Shown piece after piece: positions 9,649 to 18,471 of a stretch of 64,000 nt of DNA. A program made the translations under genes and the position numbers. The notes under the pieces were generated by a model that had not been told where the DNA came from, ran no database searches, and saw only the letters and a list, made by a program, of their open reading frames with translations. The first letter of the stretch is position 1. Each line of letters opens with the position of its first letter. Location: positions 310,001-374,000 of the forward strand of contig NZ_FOSZ01000003.1 of NCBI RefSeq assembly GCF_900114415.1. Direction: 5' to 3'. Source of the stretch: Shimia haliotis (lineage in GTDB: Bacteria > Pseudomonadota > Alphaproteobacteria > Rhodobacterales > Rhodobacteraceae).

Positions 9649-10002
9649 ATGAGTACCTATTTGCCGCCCGACGTTCAGGCCGGACTTGATGCCGCCCGCA
9701 AGAAAGCGCTGAAACAGCGGCACAAGTTGCGTGTCGAAGCGGATGGGCGCAGCTTTCGCGTGATCCGGTTTGAGGATGACGGGTTTACACTCGACATCGA
9801 GGACGCTCCGCATCTGCGCGGGCTGGTGGATGTCTATGACGGCGGCAAGCAGCTTTATCAGTGCCTGATTGTGGCGACCGAAGAGCAGGGCGACGAGATG
9901 CGCTACGAGTTCAAACGTCACACGCTGGCGACGGACAGCGCGCCAGTGGATTTTGAGCGTGCGAGCGAGGCCCCGGTGGCGTTGCTGGGGAAAGAGGGCT
10001 GA
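9649..10002 (+). CDS. conserved hypothetical protein, 117 aa
   Basis: A soluble 117-residue protein without signal peptide or membrane segment. Start ATG 9649 has a TTGGAGACG Shine-Dalgarno. The sequence begins with a helix-forming, basic stretch (DAARKKALKQRHKLRV) and continues as likely beta strands (FRVIRFEDDGFTLDIEDAP, LVDVYDGGKQLYQCLIV). It resembles a small family of unknown function widespread in Roseobacter genomes; I do not recognise a catalytic motif. It is transcribed alone, convergent with the PLP enzyme at 10051, and a strong hairpin follows its stop. Confidence 0.75.
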   Translation: MSTYLPPDVQAGLDAARKKALKQRHKLRVEADGRSFRVIRFEDDGFTLDIEDAPHLRGLVDVYDGGKQLYQCLIVATEEQGDEMRYEFKRHTLATDSAPVDFERASEAPVALLGKEG

Positions 10003-10008
10003 GGGGGC

Positions 10009-10044
10009 TGGCCCGGCGGCGCTGAGCGCCTTGATTCCGGGCCA
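10009..10044. terminator. hairpin between convergent genes
   Basis: Outer arms TGGCCCGG (10009-10016) and CCGGGCCA (10037-10044) are perfect complements and enclose a second stem GGCGC/GCGCC (10018-10022, 10026-10030). It lies exactly between two convergent stop codons, which suits a bidirectional terminator. There is no long T-run, so termination may be weak or factor-assisted. Confidence 0.5.
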
Positions 10045-10050
10045 TGACCT

Positions 10051-11223
10051 TTACTGCAAATCAGAAAACGCGTCTGCCAGTCGTTCACAGGCTTCTTGCA
10101 CCCGTGCGCGCGGGGTGGCGATGTTGAAGCGGAGGTAGTTTTCGCCACCCGTGCCAAAGGTCGGGCCGTGGTTCACGGCGATGCGGGCACCTTGCTCGAC
10201 GCGCTTGGTGAATTCCTCGCGCGCCATTCCGGTACCGGAGAAATCGACCCAGCTGAGGTAGGTCGCTTCCAGCTCCATCGACGCCAGCCCCGGAATGTTG
10301 GCTATGGCCGTATCCAGCAGTTTTCGGTTGCCGTCCAGATAGACCACCAGATCATCCACCCACGCAGCCCCCTCAGGCGAGTAGGCGGCCTCTGCCATGA
10401 AGAGGCCAAAGCTGTTGGGCGAGAGGCCCAGAGCCGCCATGCGGCCAGCGAAATTGGCGCGAAGATCAGGATCAGGGATGATCACGTTGCCGGAATGGCT
10501 GCCAGCGATGTTGAAGGTCTTGGTGGTGGCGGTCATCATCACCAGACGGTTCATGATGGACGCGTCCACATTGGCCATCGGGATATGCGTATTGCCCGCG
10601 AAGACCAGATCGTGGTGGATCTCGTCGCTCACCAGAATGAGGTCGTGGCGTTTGCAGAAGTCCGCAACGCCTTGCAGCTCGTCGCGGGTCCAGACGCGGC
10701 CGCCGGGGTTGTGGGGCGAGCAGAGGATGAACATGGTTTCATGTCCCTTCATCTGCGCATCCCAAGCGTCAAAATCCATCTCGTAGCGGCCATCGTTCTG
10801 CGCCAGCTGGCATTCGACCACCTCGCGGCCAGCGGCTTTGATGACCTTGGCAAAGGCGTGATAAACCGGCGTCATCAGAACCACACCGTCGCCCGCCTTG
10901 GTGAAGGCATCCACGCACATGGCGGTACCGTTCACGAGGCCATGCGTGGTGAAAATCTCATTGCGTTCGACGGACCAGCCATGGCGCTCTTTCATCCACC
11001 AGCGGATGGCATCCAGATAGGCGGCATCGTCGCCGTAATAGCCGTAAACGCCCATGTCGTTCATCTTGACCAGAGCGTCCGACACGCATTGCGGCGGGCG
11101 GAAATCCATATCGGCCACCCACATGGCAATCCCGTCCTTGGCTGGCACGCCATAGATCGGCTCCATCATGTCCCATTTCACGGAATGGGTGCCAAAGCGG
11201 TCGATGATCTCGTCAAAGCTCAT
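10051..11223 (-). CDS. MalY/PatB-family PLP enzyme (putative cystathionine beta-lyase / C-S lyase)
   Basis: A 390-residue fold-type I PLP protein. The MalY/PatB group splits C-S bonds of cystathionine or cysteine conjugates to give pyruvate, ammonia and a thiol; some members act as aminotransferases. Signature parts are DGIAMWVADMDFRPP at the N-terminus, YGYYG, CSPHNPGGRVW, LVSDEIHHDLVF and the PLP-lysine region TATTKTFNIAGSHSGN. MalY proteins typically have this SDEIHxDL and K-TFN-AG pattern, which sets them apart from AspC-type aminotransferases. It is monocistronic, and its 3' end faces the 117-residue protein. In marine roseobacters, PatB homologues have been tied to sulfur metabolism; whether this one is cannot be told here. 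Confidence 0.88.
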   Translation of the reverse strand: MSFDEIIDRFGTHSVKWDMMEPIYGVPAKDGIAMWVADMDFRPPQCVSDALVKMNDMGVYGYYGDDAAYLDAIRWWMKERHGWSVERNEIFTTHGLVNGTAMCVDAFTKAGDGVVLMTPVYHAFAKVIKAAGREVVECQLAQNDGRYEMDFDAWDAQMKGHETMFILCSPHNPGGRVWTRDELQGVADFCKRHDLILVSDEIHHDLVFAGNTHIPMANVDASIMNRLVMMTATTKTFNIAGSHSGNVIIPDPDLRANFAGRMAALGLSPNSFGLFMAEAAYSPEGAAWVDDLVVYLDGNRKLLDTAIANIPGLASMELEATYLSWVDFSGTGMAREEFTKRVEQGARIAVNHGPTFGTGGENYLRFNIATPRARVQEACERLADAFSDLQ

Positions 11224-11325
11224 TTGAGTGGGTCCTTTGCTGGAAATGAACGCGGTGACGCTACCTGATTGGCGGGCATGCGCAACCCCGTTGCGTCAAA
11301 TGCAATGCTGTCATAGATGGAGGCC

Positions 11326-11838
11326 ATGAAACGTCAAATCCTGATCCACCCCGATCCCCGCCTGAAAAAGGTCTGCGCGCCGGTTGCCGACTTGAGCGAT
11401 GAATTGCGCACGCTGGCCGAGGATATGCTTGAAACCATGTATGACGCGCCGGGCATTGGGCTGGCTGCGCCGCAGATTGGCGTGTTGGACCGGTTGATCG
11501 TGATGGATTGCGTCAAAGAAGGCGAACCTGAGCCGATGGTGATGTTCAATCCCGAGGTTCTGGGCAGCTCTGATGACACCAACGTCTATGAAGAAGGCTG
11601 TTTGTCGATTCCTGAGCAATATGCAGAGGTCACCCGCCCCAAAGAGGTGCGTGTCGGCTGGATCGATATGGACGGCAACCCGCAAGAAAAAGACTTTGAC
11701 GGTTTGTGGGCGACCTGCGTGCAGCACGAGATCGACCATCTGAACGGCAAGTTGTTCATAGATTATCTTGGTCCGATGAAACGCCAGATGATGACCCGCA
11801 AGTCCCAGAAGATGAAGCGCGAGATGGCGCGGGGATGA
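11326..11838 (+). CDS. def: peptide deformylase, canonical copy
   Basis: Removes the N-formyl group from nascent proteins and needs a bound Fe2+ or similar metal. All three family motifs are intact: GIGLAAPQ at residues 43-50, EGCLS with metal-ligand Cys92, and QHEIDH with His134, catalytic Glu135 and His138. Length is 170 residues from ATG 11326; an earlier in-frame ATG at 11317 is possible, since GGAGG at 11319-11323 is close to 11326. It is the first gene of a tightly packed def-def-def-fmt set with four-base overlaps, and is the copy most likely to be the housekeeping enzyme. Confidence 0.95.
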   Translation: MKRQILIHPDPRLKKVCAPVADLSDELRTLAEDMLETMYDAPGIGLAAPQIGVLDRLIVMDCVKEGEPEPMVMFNPEVLGSSDDTNVYEEGCLSIPEQYAEVTRPKEVRVGWIDMDGNPQEKDFDGLWATCVQHEIDHLNGKLFIDYLGPMKRQMMTRKSQKMKREMARG

Positions 11839-12326
11839 GCGTTCTGCCCATAGTTTGGTGGCCGGATGACCGGCTGTCCACCGTCTGCGCCAACGTCGGA
11901 GATGCGGACATTCGCGAACTGGCGGGCAAGATGCTGGACACCATGTATGCCGCGCCGGGACGTGGATTGGCGGGGCCGCAGGTCGGTGATCTGCGCCGCC
12001 TGTTTGTGATGGACGTGACATGGAAAGAGGGCCCGCGCACACCGATGGTTTTTGTTGATCCGGTGATCACATCCAAAAACGACACGGTGGCCTCGATGGA
12101 CGAAGTTTGCCTCTCCATTCCCGACTTGATGGTGCCGGTGGTGCGGCCAACGGAGATTGCCGTGACGTGGCGCGATGAAAATGGCGTCGCACAGTCCGGC
12201 GATTTCGATGGATTTGCCGCCCGCTGTATCCAGCATGAGATGGATCATCTGGACGGTGTGGTAACGCTGGACCATCTTGATGCCGATAGCCGCGCAACCC
12301 TGCTTGAAGGATATAACCCCAAATGA
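11835..12326 (+). CDS. second peptide deformylase, partly diverged motifs
   Basis: A 163-residue paralogue whose ATG overlaps the stop of the first def (ATGA). It keeps the metal ligands and catalytic glutamate at the same positions as the first copy: Cys92 (in EVCLS), His134, Glu135 and His138 (in QHEMDH). Two normally invariant small residues have changed: GRGLAGPQ replaces GIGLAAPQ, and Val replaces Gly before Cys92. It may therefore be active with altered kinetics or specificity, as in the type 3 deformylases known from alphaproteobacteria and mitochondria; that comparison is inference. An earlier in-frame start within def exists but would overlap it heavily. Confidence 0.9.
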   Translation: MSVLPIVWWPDDRLSTVCANVGDADIRELAGKMLDTMYAAPGRGLAGPQVGDLRRLFVMDVTWKEGPRTPMVFVDPVITSKNDTVASMDEVCLSIPDLMVPVVRPTEIAVTWRDENGVAQSGDFDGFAARCIQHEMDHLDGVVTLDHLDADSRATLLEGYNPK

Positions 12327-12817
12327 CCGTTCGCCGTTGCATCCCATGGCCCGATAAACGTCTGCGTACCGCTGCCGAGCCTGTGGCTGAGATCACCGAT
12401 GAGGTGCGGCAGGTCTGGGACGATCTGATCGAGACCATGTATGCCATGCCCGGTGTCGGCATGGGGGCCAACCAGATTGGCGTCATGCTGCGCCTTGCGG
12501 TGGTGGATGCCACCGAGGAGGGCAATCAGGCGATCCGCATGGCGAACCCTGAAATCCTGCATGCGTCGGTGCAGTTGCGCGACCATGAAGAGGCCAGCCC
12601 CAACCTTGTGGGAGTTTCCGCCAAGATCAGCCGCCCGCGTGCGGTGACCGTGCGCTATATGGATGAGAATGGCGAGACGGTAGAGAAAGACTTTGTCGGG
12701 CTCTGGGCGACCTCGGTGCAGCATCAGATCGATCACATCAACGGCAAGATGTATTTCGACCATCTCAGCAAAACCAAGCGGGATATGTTGATCAAAAAGG
12801 CCCGCAAACAGCGCTGA
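12323..12817 (+). CDS. third peptide deformylase-like protein, active-site residues substituted
   Basis: A 164-residue paralogue overlapping the previous gene by four bases. The fold is clearly that of a deformylase, but motif 1 is GVGMGANQ, the EGCLS motif has become EASPN so that Ser92 sits at the metal-binding cysteine, and QHEIDH has become QHQIDH, replacing the catalytic glutamate by Gln135. Both metal-binding histidines (134 and 138) remain. Classical deformylase chemistry needs the Cys and Glu, so this copy is predicted to be inactive or to do something else, such as bind formyl-Met peptides or the ribosome. The frame is intact and well spaced, so it is not an obvious pseudogene. Confidence 0.88.
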   Translation: MTVRRCIPWPDKRLRTAAEPVAEITDEVRQVWDDLIETMYAMPGVGMGANQIGVMLRLAVVDATEEGNQAIRMANPEILHASVQLRDHEEASPNLVGVSAKISRPRAVTVRYMDENGETVEKDFVGLWATSVQHQIDHINGKMYFDHLSKTKRDMLIKKARKQR

Positions 12818-12840
12818 GGCGCCGCAGACAGGAGAGCCAC

Positions 12841-13746
12841 ATGCGTATCGTTTTTATGGGAACGCCCGAGTTTTCGGTGCCGGTTCTGGAGGCGCTGATT
12901 GACGCGGGCCATGAGATCGCCGCCGTCTATTGCCAGCCGCCGCGCCCTGCGGGACGTGGCAAGAAGGACCGCCCGACGCCGGTGCACGCGCGGGCCGAAG
13001 AATTGGGGCTTGAGGTGCGCCACCCTGTGTCGCTGCGCAATGCCGAGGCACAAGCGGAGTTTGCGGCGCTGAACGCGGATATCGGTGTGGTTGTGGCCTA
13101 TGGGCTGATCCTGCCGCAGGCCATTCTGGATGCGCCCAAACACGGCTGTCTGAACATTCACGCGAGCCTTCTGCCGCGTTGGCGTGGTGCCGCGCCGATC
13201 CATCGGGCGATCATGGCGGGTGATGCGGAAACCGGCGTGTGCATCATGCAGATGGACGCGGGGCTGGACACCGGCGACGTGCTGTTGCGGCGCGAGATTG
13301 CGATTGGCGCGACAGAGACCACGGCAGAGTTGCACGACCGCCTGTCGGTGCTGGGCTCAGACGCGATTGTCGATGCCTTGGCGCAACTGCCTGCGTTGGA
13401 GCGGGAGCCGCAGCCCGACGCGGGTGTAACCTATGCCGAGAAGATCGACAAATCGGAGGCCAAGATCGACTGGTCCGCGCCTGCAGAAGACGTGGACCGG
13501 AAAATCCGAGGTCTGTCGCCATTTCCCGGAGCCTGGACCGAGATCGATGGGCAGCGGGTGAAGCTGCTGGCCTCGCAGCTGGCCGAGGGGCAAGGGGCTG
13601 CGGGCACGGTTCTGGATGACGCGTTGACGGTTGCCTGCGGTCTGGGCGCTGTGCAGCTTCTGCGCTTGCAACGGGCAGGCAAGGGCGCGCAAGATGCAGA
13701 TATCTTTTTGCGGGGCTTTCCGCTTTCGGCTGGCCAATCTCTCTGA
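12841..13746 (+). CDS. fmt: methionyl-tRNA formyltransferase
   Basis: Transfers the formyl group of 10-formyl-tetrahydrofolate to Met-tRNA(fMet) for translation initiation, the reaction reversed on proteins by deformylase. The 301-residue protein begins [19 protein letters not shown]. It contains the catalytic region [17 protein letters not shown] (Asn-His and downstream Asp in [13 protein letters not shown]), and the C-terminal OB-like tRNA-binding domain starts near residue 205 ([13 protein letters not shown]). ATG 12841 follows AGGAGAGCC. The gene sits 23 bases after the third def gene and is surely part of the same operon. Confidence 0.97.
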   Translation: MRIVFMGTPEFSVPVLEALIDAGHEIAAVYCQPPRPAGRGKKDRPTPVHARAEELGLEVRHPVSLRNAEAQAEFAALNADIGVVVAYGLILPQAILDAPKHGCLNIHASLLPRWRGAAPIHRAIMAGDAETGVCIMQMDAGLDTGDVLLRREIAIGATETTAELHDRLSVLGSDAIVDALAQLPALEREPQPDAGVTYAEKIDKSEAKIDWSAPAEDVDRKIRGLSPFPGAWTEIDGQRVKLLASQLAEGQGAAGTVLDDALTVACGLGAVQLLRLQRAGKGAQDADIFLRGFPLSAGQSL

Positions 13747-13756
13747 GGAAACGCCT

Positions 13757-13993
13757 ATGTTTTTTGCCTTTTTCGGCACCGTGATCATCGCAGGCATCAT
13801 CGGCTATGCTGCCGAGCGTTCTGGGTTTACCCACAACGGCTATATTCCTTCGATCATCATTTGTATTGGCGGGGCCTTCCTGTTTTTCATGGTGAGCCGG
13901 ATGTTTCACATCGGTTTTGGCAGTCCGGGTATGAATGCGATTGTGTCCTCTGTAGGGGCGTTGATCATCGTGCCCACGCATTTTCGGCGTTAA
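13757..13993 (+). CDS. small membrane protein, GlsB/YeaQ-like
   Basis: A 78-residue protein made almost wholly of three hydrophobic segments: FFGTVIIAGIIGYAA, YIPSIIICIGGAFLFFMV and MNAIVSSVGALIIVP. The three-helix pattern with the Ile/Gly-rich middle and C-terminal segments resembles the GlsB/YeaQ/YmgE family (transglycosylase-associated proteins), but the match is loose. ATG 13757 is preceded by GAGGAAACG ten bases after the fmt stop, so it is probably the last gene of the def-fmt operon. Function unknown. Confidence 0.7.
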   Translation: MFFAFFGTVIIAGIIGYAAERSGFTHNGYIPSIIICIGGAFLFFMVSRMFHIGFGSPGMNAIVSSVGALIIVPTHFRR

Positions 13994-14041
13994 GGCCGCT
14001 GTGGCACAGAGGCCGCGAAAGCCCTTGATTCAATTAAAAAT

Positions 14042-14053
14042 GTAGACGTCTAC
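14042..14053. promoter_or_regulatory. perfect 12-bp palindrome upstream of glycosyltransferase
   Basis: GTAGACGTCTAC reads the same on both strands and lies 75 bases before the likely start of the glycosyltransferase gene, just after an AT-rich stretch (CAATTAAAAAT). This is the size and position expected of an operator for a dimeric regulator, but no specific regulator can be named. Confidence 0.35.
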
Positions 14054-14127
14054 CCTGCCTGCTTGCTACCTTGCCGGCAAAACTAGGGTGGCCGCAAAGA
14101 GCTGCCCACGAGCAAAAGGCAGAGATA

Positions 14128-15180
14128 GTGGCTTTCTTCGGATTTGGCAGCGACTCCGCTGCGCCCAAAGTGACCGTCGTCACCACCATGAAAGACGAGG
14201 GTGCTTACATTCTCGACTGGGTGGCGCATTACAAAGCGCTGGGCGCAACGGATATCGTAGTGTTTACAAACGATTGCAGCGATCAGACCGACTTGATCCT
14301 GCGCAACCTCAATCGCATGGGCGAAGTGCACCACCGGTTCAACCGGGTGATGAAGCGCGGCCCACACAAGAGCGCTTTGATGTGGGCACAGCATGAGCCT
14401 TGTGTGCGCGACGCGGATTATATTCTTGTGGTGGACGTCGATGAGTTCCTGCAAATCGGAGTCGGCGACGGGACGTTTAAGGCGCTGATTGAACGTCATC
14501 CCGACGCGGATGCGATTTCGCTGGTCTGGCGTATCTTTGGAAATGCGGGGATCGAAGAGATCAGCGACATGCCTGTGCCGCAACAGTTCACCAAGGCCGA
14601 GCCGGAAGTGCCGCCTGCGGACAAACGCCCGCATCGTTTCTTCAAGACGCTGTTTCGCAACAATGAGAAATTCAACCGAATGGGTGTCCACCGCCCGTTT
14701 GTTGAACCAGAGGCCGCCGACATCAATTGGGTGACGCCCGACGGCACGCGTCTGGATGACCGGCAGGTCAGAGGCGCGCTGCATATCGACAAGGGTTTTG
14801 GGTATGACGTGGCGCAATTGAACCACTATGCCCTGCGGTCTCAGGACAGTTTCCTGAACAAGCAGCGTCGAGGGCGGGCCAATCATGTGAACGGCAAGCT
14901 ACAGCTGCCTTACTGGGCCAAGTTTGATCAGAACCAGACAGAAGACACCCGTCTGGCAACACATTTTGACGCCGCACTGGAAGTGAAAGCGGAACTGCTT
15001 AAGGATGAGGCTCTGAAGAAGCACCATTTGGCGGCGATCGACTGGGCGCAGCGCATGGCGCAAAAGGCGCGCCGTCAGCGTCCTACCAAGATGTTTCTTG
15101 CCAAGCTTGAGGCCCGCGGAAACGTCGATGCAGTCAATGACAGCGCGCCCGACACAGAGGCGCTTCGCAAGTCAGGATAA
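14128..15180 (+). CDS. glycosyltransferase family 2-like protein (Glyco_tranf_2_4 type)
   Basis: A soluble protein of about 350 residues. The N-terminus has the nucleotide-sugar-binding pattern VTVVTTMKDEGAYILDWVAH, and the DXD-like metal site is VVDVDEF. A later region with HRPF and NHYALRSQDSFLNK is typical of the Glyco_tranf_2_4 family found next to capsule and exopolysaccharide genes. I favour GTG 14128 (MAFFGFGSDS), where homology begins and an AGGCAGAG lies upstream; the frame also permits TTG 14071. The acceptor sugar cannot be inferred because no polysaccharide cluster surrounds it. A strong hairpin with a T-run follows. Confidence 0.82.
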   Translation: MAFFGFGSDSAAPKVTVVTTMKDEGAYILDWVAHYKALGATDIVVFTNDCSDQTDLILRNLNRMGEVHHRFNRVMKRGPHKSALMWAQHEPCVRDADYILVVDVDEFLQIGVGDGTFKALIERHPDADAISLVWRIFGNAGIEEISDMPVPQQFTKAEPEVPPADKRPHRFFKTLFRNNEKFNRMGVHRPFVEPEAADINWVTPDGTRLDDRQVRGALHIDKGFGYDVAQLNHYALRSQDSFLNKQRRGRANHVNGKLQLPYWAKFDQNQTEDTRLATHFDAALEVKAELLKDEALKKHHLAAIDWAQRMAQKARRQRPTKMFLAKLEARGNVDAVNDSAPDTEALRKSG

Positions 15181-15185
15181 GTGCG

Positions 15186-15216
15186 GGCGCGGGGAGCCCC
15201 TGCGCCTTACTTTTTT
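15186..15216 (+). terminator. rho-independent terminator of the glycosyltransferase gene
   Basis: GGCGCGGGG (15186-15194) pairs with CCCC-T-GCGCC (15197-15206) with one bulged T and a two-base loop, followed by TTACTTTTTT. The T-run overlaps the last codons of the convergent rnhA gene (its Lys-rich C-terminus). Confidence 0.65.
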
Positions 15217-15665
15217 GTCTTGAAGGGTGCCATGCCGTCGCGCGCCAGTTCATCGGCGCGCTCGTTTTCGGGATGGCCAGCGTGGCCTTTGACCCATTCC
15301 CATGTCACGTCATGGCGCGCCTGTGCCGCGTCCAGCCGTTGCCAGAGTTCAACGTTCTTGACCGGCTTTTTGGCCGCGGTTTTCCACCCGTTGCGCTTCC
15401 AGCCGTGGATCCAGCCAGTGACCCCGTCTTTGACATAAGAGCTGTCGGTCACAACCGTGATTTTTGATGGGCGCTCCAGCGTTTCCAGCGCCATGATGGC
15501 AGCCATCAATTCCATCTTGTTGTTGGTGGTCTCTGCCGCGCCGCCGTTGAGCGTGCGCTCTTTGATCACGGTGTCGCCGTCTTTGGCCTGCATCAGGGTG
15601 CCCCAGCCACCTGGGCCGGGGTTTCCAGAGCAAGCGCCATCGGTATATGCAAATAAGTCAGCCAT
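15207..15665 (-). CDS. rnhA: ribonuclease HI
   Basis: Cleaves the RNA strand of RNA-DNA hybrids during replication and R-loop removal. The 152-residue protein starts [20 protein letters not shown], with the first catalytic Asp in YTDGAC. The other carboxylates are in [14 protein letters not shown] (Glu) and [10 protein letters not shown] (Asp), and the C-terminal [10 protein letters not shown] holds the last Asp. The basic protrusion [18 protein letters not shown] is present, as in E. coli RNase HI. The start at 15665 overlaps the end of the upstream methyltransferase by eight bases; a longer frame exists but is not homologous. Confidence 0.97.
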   Translation of the reverse strand: MADLFAYTDGACSGNPGPGGWGTLMQAKDGDTVIKERTLNGGAAETTNNKMELMAAIMALETLERPSKITVVTDSSYVKDGVTGWIHGWKRNGWKTAAKKPVKNVELWQRLDAAQARHDVTWEWVKGHAGHPENERADELARDGMAPFKTKK

Positions 15666-16263
15666 GGGCGGTGAGTATGACAAATGTGTCCTCGGTGCCA
15701 GCCAAACCTTTGCCGCTGCCGGTCCGTTGGCGGGTGACGGTAAATCCGGCGTTTTCAAGCAGTTCCATGAGTTCGTCCGGTTGGTAGTAGCTGTAGAACC
15801 GGCCAAGGTGGTCGCGGGCTTCGCCCGAGCCGAGTTTAAGGCCCAGATGCAACGCTCCCTGAGGTTTCAGAGCCGTTTTGATGCGCCTCAGATGCGCGGG
15901 AAACTCTGATTTGGGTGCATGCAGCAGCGAAAAGTTGGCCCAGATGCCATCATATTTTGCCACCGCGTCCAGTGTTTCGAATGTGCCGACGGTTACGTCG
16001 AGGTCAAACGCGGCCTTGGCCAGATCTGCCATTTCGGGAGAGGCGTCCACGGCCTCAACCGCGTAGCCGGCATCGCGGATTTTCGCGGCCCATTGGCCGG
16101 GGCCACAGCCGTAGTCCAGCACCAGACCACCGTCGGGCAGCAAGGCAAAAAGCGCTTTGAGATCGCTGAACTGATCCACGTCGATGTCGTCAATACGGGC
16201 AAATTTTTCGGCGTATTCGCCTGCGGCCTTTGCATAGACCTCCATGGTTTCACGATCGCTCAT
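15658..16263 (-). CDS. class I SAM-dependent methyltransferase
   Basis: A 201-residue soluble enzyme of the Rossmann-fold methyltransferase group. Motif I is [14 protein letters not shown], the acidic residue closing motif II is in [10 protein letters not shown], and the later motif is [14 protein letters not shown]. The C-terminal part ([18 protein letters not shown]) is common in Methyltransf_11/25 proteins acting on small molecules. The substrate is unknown. It lies between a LysE exporter and rnhA on the minus strand, overlapping both by a few bases, so the five genes from ispH to rnhA are probably co-transcribed. Confidence 0.88.
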   Translation of the reverse strand: MSDRETMEVYAKAAGEYAEKFARIDDIDVDQFSDLKALFALLPDGGLVLDYGCGPGQWAAKIRDAGYAVEAVDASPEMADLAKAAFDLDVTVGTFETLDAVAKYDGIWANFSLLHAPKSEFPAHLRRIKTALKPQGALHLGLKLGSGEARDHLGRFYSYYQPDELMELLENAGFTVTRQRTGSGKGLAGTEDTFVILTAHG

Positions 16264-16874
16264 GCCCGCTCCATTGCCAAGCGCCCCGCAAGCGCAACAA
16301 AGATCGCGGCAAAGCTACGGTTGAGCCAGCGCATGACGCGTTCACTGCCAAGCAAAAGATCGCGCGCCTTGGCGGCAAAGAGGCCGTAGATCACAAAGAC
16401 CGCGAATGTCATGGCCATGAAGATGCCGCCCAAAAGGGCCATTTCAAGAGTTGCGGTGGCAGGCGTGCCGCTTAGGAACGGCGGTAGAAGCGCGAGGAAG
16501 AACACCGAGAGTTTCGGGTTGAGAATATTGATCAAAGCCCCGCGTCGCGCGATCACGAATCCGGCCTGCGCGGTGCGTTCGGCCTTTACGGCAAGCGCGC
16601 CGTCGCTGCGCAGAGCCTGATAGGCGAGGTAGAGTAGGTAGGCGACACCGGCGAATTTCACCACGTTAAACAGAACAGCGGAGGTGTGCAGGACGGCGGC
16701 AAGGCCAAGGGTGGCGGCCATTAGGTGCGGTAGAATTCCGAAGGTACAGCCCAAAGCGGCCCAAAGGGCAGCGCGAGGGCCTTGACCCAAGCCCATTGCC
16801 AGCGTGTAGATCACGCCGGTGCCTGGCGCGATGACCACAACAAATGCGGTCAGTAGAAATTGCAAAGAAATCAC
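16260..16874 (-). CDS. LysE/RhtB-family amino-acid exporter
   Basis: A 204-residue inner-membrane protein with about six hydrophobic segments. The family signature is present early (VVVIAPGTGVIYTLAMGLGQGP), followed by the central NILNPKLSVFFLALLPPFL, the equivalent of the conserved N-PK motif. Such proteins export amino acids or homoserine lactones. I place the start at GTG 16874 because GGGAGGG lies eight bases upstream and the family N-terminus begins there; the open frame runs on to 17249 but that extension overlaps DUF3429 and is not membrane-like. It overlaps the following methyltransferase by four bases. Confidence 0.88.
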   Translation of the reverse strand: MISLQFLLTAFVVVIAPGTGVIYTLAMGLGQGPRAALWAALGCTFGILPHLMAATLGLAAVLHTSAVLFNVVKFAGVAYLLYLAYQALRSDGALAVKAERTAQAGFVIARRGALINILNPKLSVFFLALLPPFLSGTPATATLEMALLGGIFMAMTFAVFVIYGLFAAKARDLLLGSERVMRWLNRSFAAIFVALAGRLAMERA

Positions 16875-16894
16875 TTCGGCCCTCCCTTCGGGGG

Positions 16895-17347
16895 TTAGTA
16901 GACAACTCCAACTGCAAGGCAGGTTACGACGACAGCGGTCAAAATCAACCGCAGGCGCATCCACCAAGGCGGGGTCAGGCCCCATTGGAAAAACGCGTAG
17001 TCCAGCAACAGAAGGCCAGCAAAACCGAACATCAGATTTGTGCCCGCGCTGACGGGGCCACCGCCGGTCATGAAAAACGCCCAAAGCGCGGGAATGACCG
17101 AGAGCGCATATCCCACGGCAGCGCGTGCGCCGCTTGTCTTGGTGGCAAAGCCCCAGAGCACGCCGGACATGAAGCTGAGGATCACCGAGCCATAAAACAG
17201 CTGGATATAGGGTCCAACAAAACGCGGCCCCAAGGTGGTGACACCCCAATTCTGCAAGTCGGGGTTCAGAACGGTCAAAGCGCCCCAGACAAAGGGGATC
17301 AGGCCAGCAAGGCCAAGGGCGAGCGGGGCGGTGGGAATGCGTATCAT
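16895..17347 (-). CDS. DUF3429 membrane protein
   Basis: A 150-residue protein with five hydrophobic segments. The arrangement [43 protein letters not shown] and [12 protein letters not shown] matches the DUF3429 (TMEM69-like) family of proteobacterial and mitochondrial membrane proteins of unknown function. Its ATG overlaps the ispH stop codon (ATGA), showing translational coupling. A 20-base gap leads to the LysE gene. No role can be deduced from context beyond co-expression with ispH. Confidence 0.8.
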   Translation of the reverse strand: MIRIPTAPLALGLAGLIPFVWGALTVLNPDLQNWGVTTLGPRFVGPYIQLFYGSVILSFMSGVLWGFATKTSGARAAVGYALSVIPALWAFFMTGGGPVSAGTNLMFGFAGLLLLDYAFFQWGLTPPWWMRLRLILTAVVVTCLAVGVVY

Positions 17348-18297
17348 AGCTCTACGTCGCGCAGGACGCGCGGCACCTTGAAATTCACCCGCTCAACGGC
17401 GGTTTCCACGATGTCGACGGTCACATCAAACCGATCGCGAAAGGCGTCGATGACCTCATTCACAAGCACTTCGGGTGCGCTGGCACCGGCGGTGATGCCA
17501 AGCGAGGCGATACCCTCAAGCGCGCGCCAGTCGATATCGCCTGCGCGTTGCACCAGCTGGCTGTAGTCGCAGCCGTTTTTGGCGCCGACCTCCACCAGAC
17601 GTTTGGAATTGGACGAGTTCGGTGCGCCGACCACCAGCATGGCGTCGACCTTGGGTGCGACCTCTTTGACCGCTTCCTGCCGATTGGTTGTGGCGTAGCA
17701 GATGTCTTCTTTGTGTGGGCCGACGATATTGGGGAACCGCGCGTTCAGCGCCGCAACGATGCCTTTGGTGTCATCCACGCTAAGCGTGGTCTGGGTGACA
17801 AAGGCCAGCTTGTCAGGGTCGCGCACATCGACGGTGGCCACGTCGACCTCGGTTTCGACCAGCAAAACCTCGCCGTCCGGCAATTGCCCCATGGTGCCGA
17901 TGGTTTCCGGGTGGCCTTCGTGGCCGATCATGATGATTTGAAGCCCGTTGTCGGAGTGGCGCTCTGCCTCGATATGTACCTTGCTCACCAGAGGGCAGGT
18001 GGCGTCTACATAGATCATGTTGCGCCGTTGGGCCTCGGCCGGCACCACCTTGGCAACACCGTGGGCCGAGAAGATCACCGGACGATCATCGGGGCATTCG
18101 TCCAGTTCTTCGACAAACACGGCCCCTTTGTCGCGCAGGCCGTCGACAACGAATTTGTTGTGCACGATTTCGTGGCGGACATAGACCGGAGCGCCCCATT
18201 TGGTCAGGGCCATTTCAACGATCTTGATGGCGCGGTCAACGCCAGCGCAAAACCCGCGCGGGGCGGCAAGGTGAATGTGAAGTGGTGGCTTGGTCAT
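17344..18297 (-). CDS. ispH: 4-hydroxy-3-methylbut-2-enyl diphosphate reductase (IspH)
   Basis: Last enzyme of the non-mevalonate isoprenoid pathway; it converts HMBPP to IPP and DMAPP with a [4Fe-4S] cluster. The three cluster cysteines are visible in [23 protein letters not shown] and [11 protein letters not shown]-adjacent [12 protein letters not shown]. Other active-site motifs are RHEIVHN, SAHGV and GHEGHPE. Length is 317 residues from ATG 18297, preceded by GGGAGAGAC; the open frame extends further upstream without homology. It leads the minus-strand group ispH / DUF3429 / LysE / methyltransferase / rnhA. Confidence 0.96.
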   Translation of the reverse strand: MTKPPLHIHLAAPRGFCAGVDRAIKIVEMALTKWGAPVYVRHEIVHNKFVVDGLRDKGAVFVEELDECPDDRPVIFSAHGVAKVVPAEAQRRNMIYVDATCPLVSKVHIEAERHSDNGLQIIMIGHEGHPETIGTMGQLPDGEVLLVETEVDVATVDVRDPDKLAFVTQTTLSVDDTKGIVAALNARFPNIVGPHKEDICYATTNRQEAVKEVAPKVDAMLVVGAPNSSNSKRLVEVGAKNGCDYSQLVQRAGDIDWRALEGIASLGITAGASAPEVLVNEVIDAFRDRFDVTVDIVETAVERVNFKVPRVLRDVEL

Positions 18298-18471
18298 ATG
18301 TCTCTCCCGAACGCGCTCCACAGGTAAGGGTTTGCGCCGCTCGGGTCCAGCCTGTCCGGAGGACAGCAAAGGTGTGCACGGAAAGTTGAGCGGCAGGTGT
18401 GACCCATCTGCTTGACCTTCCAGCGCTGGAACTTGGTAGCGCGGGTCCACACTGAGACAAAAGGAGCAAAA

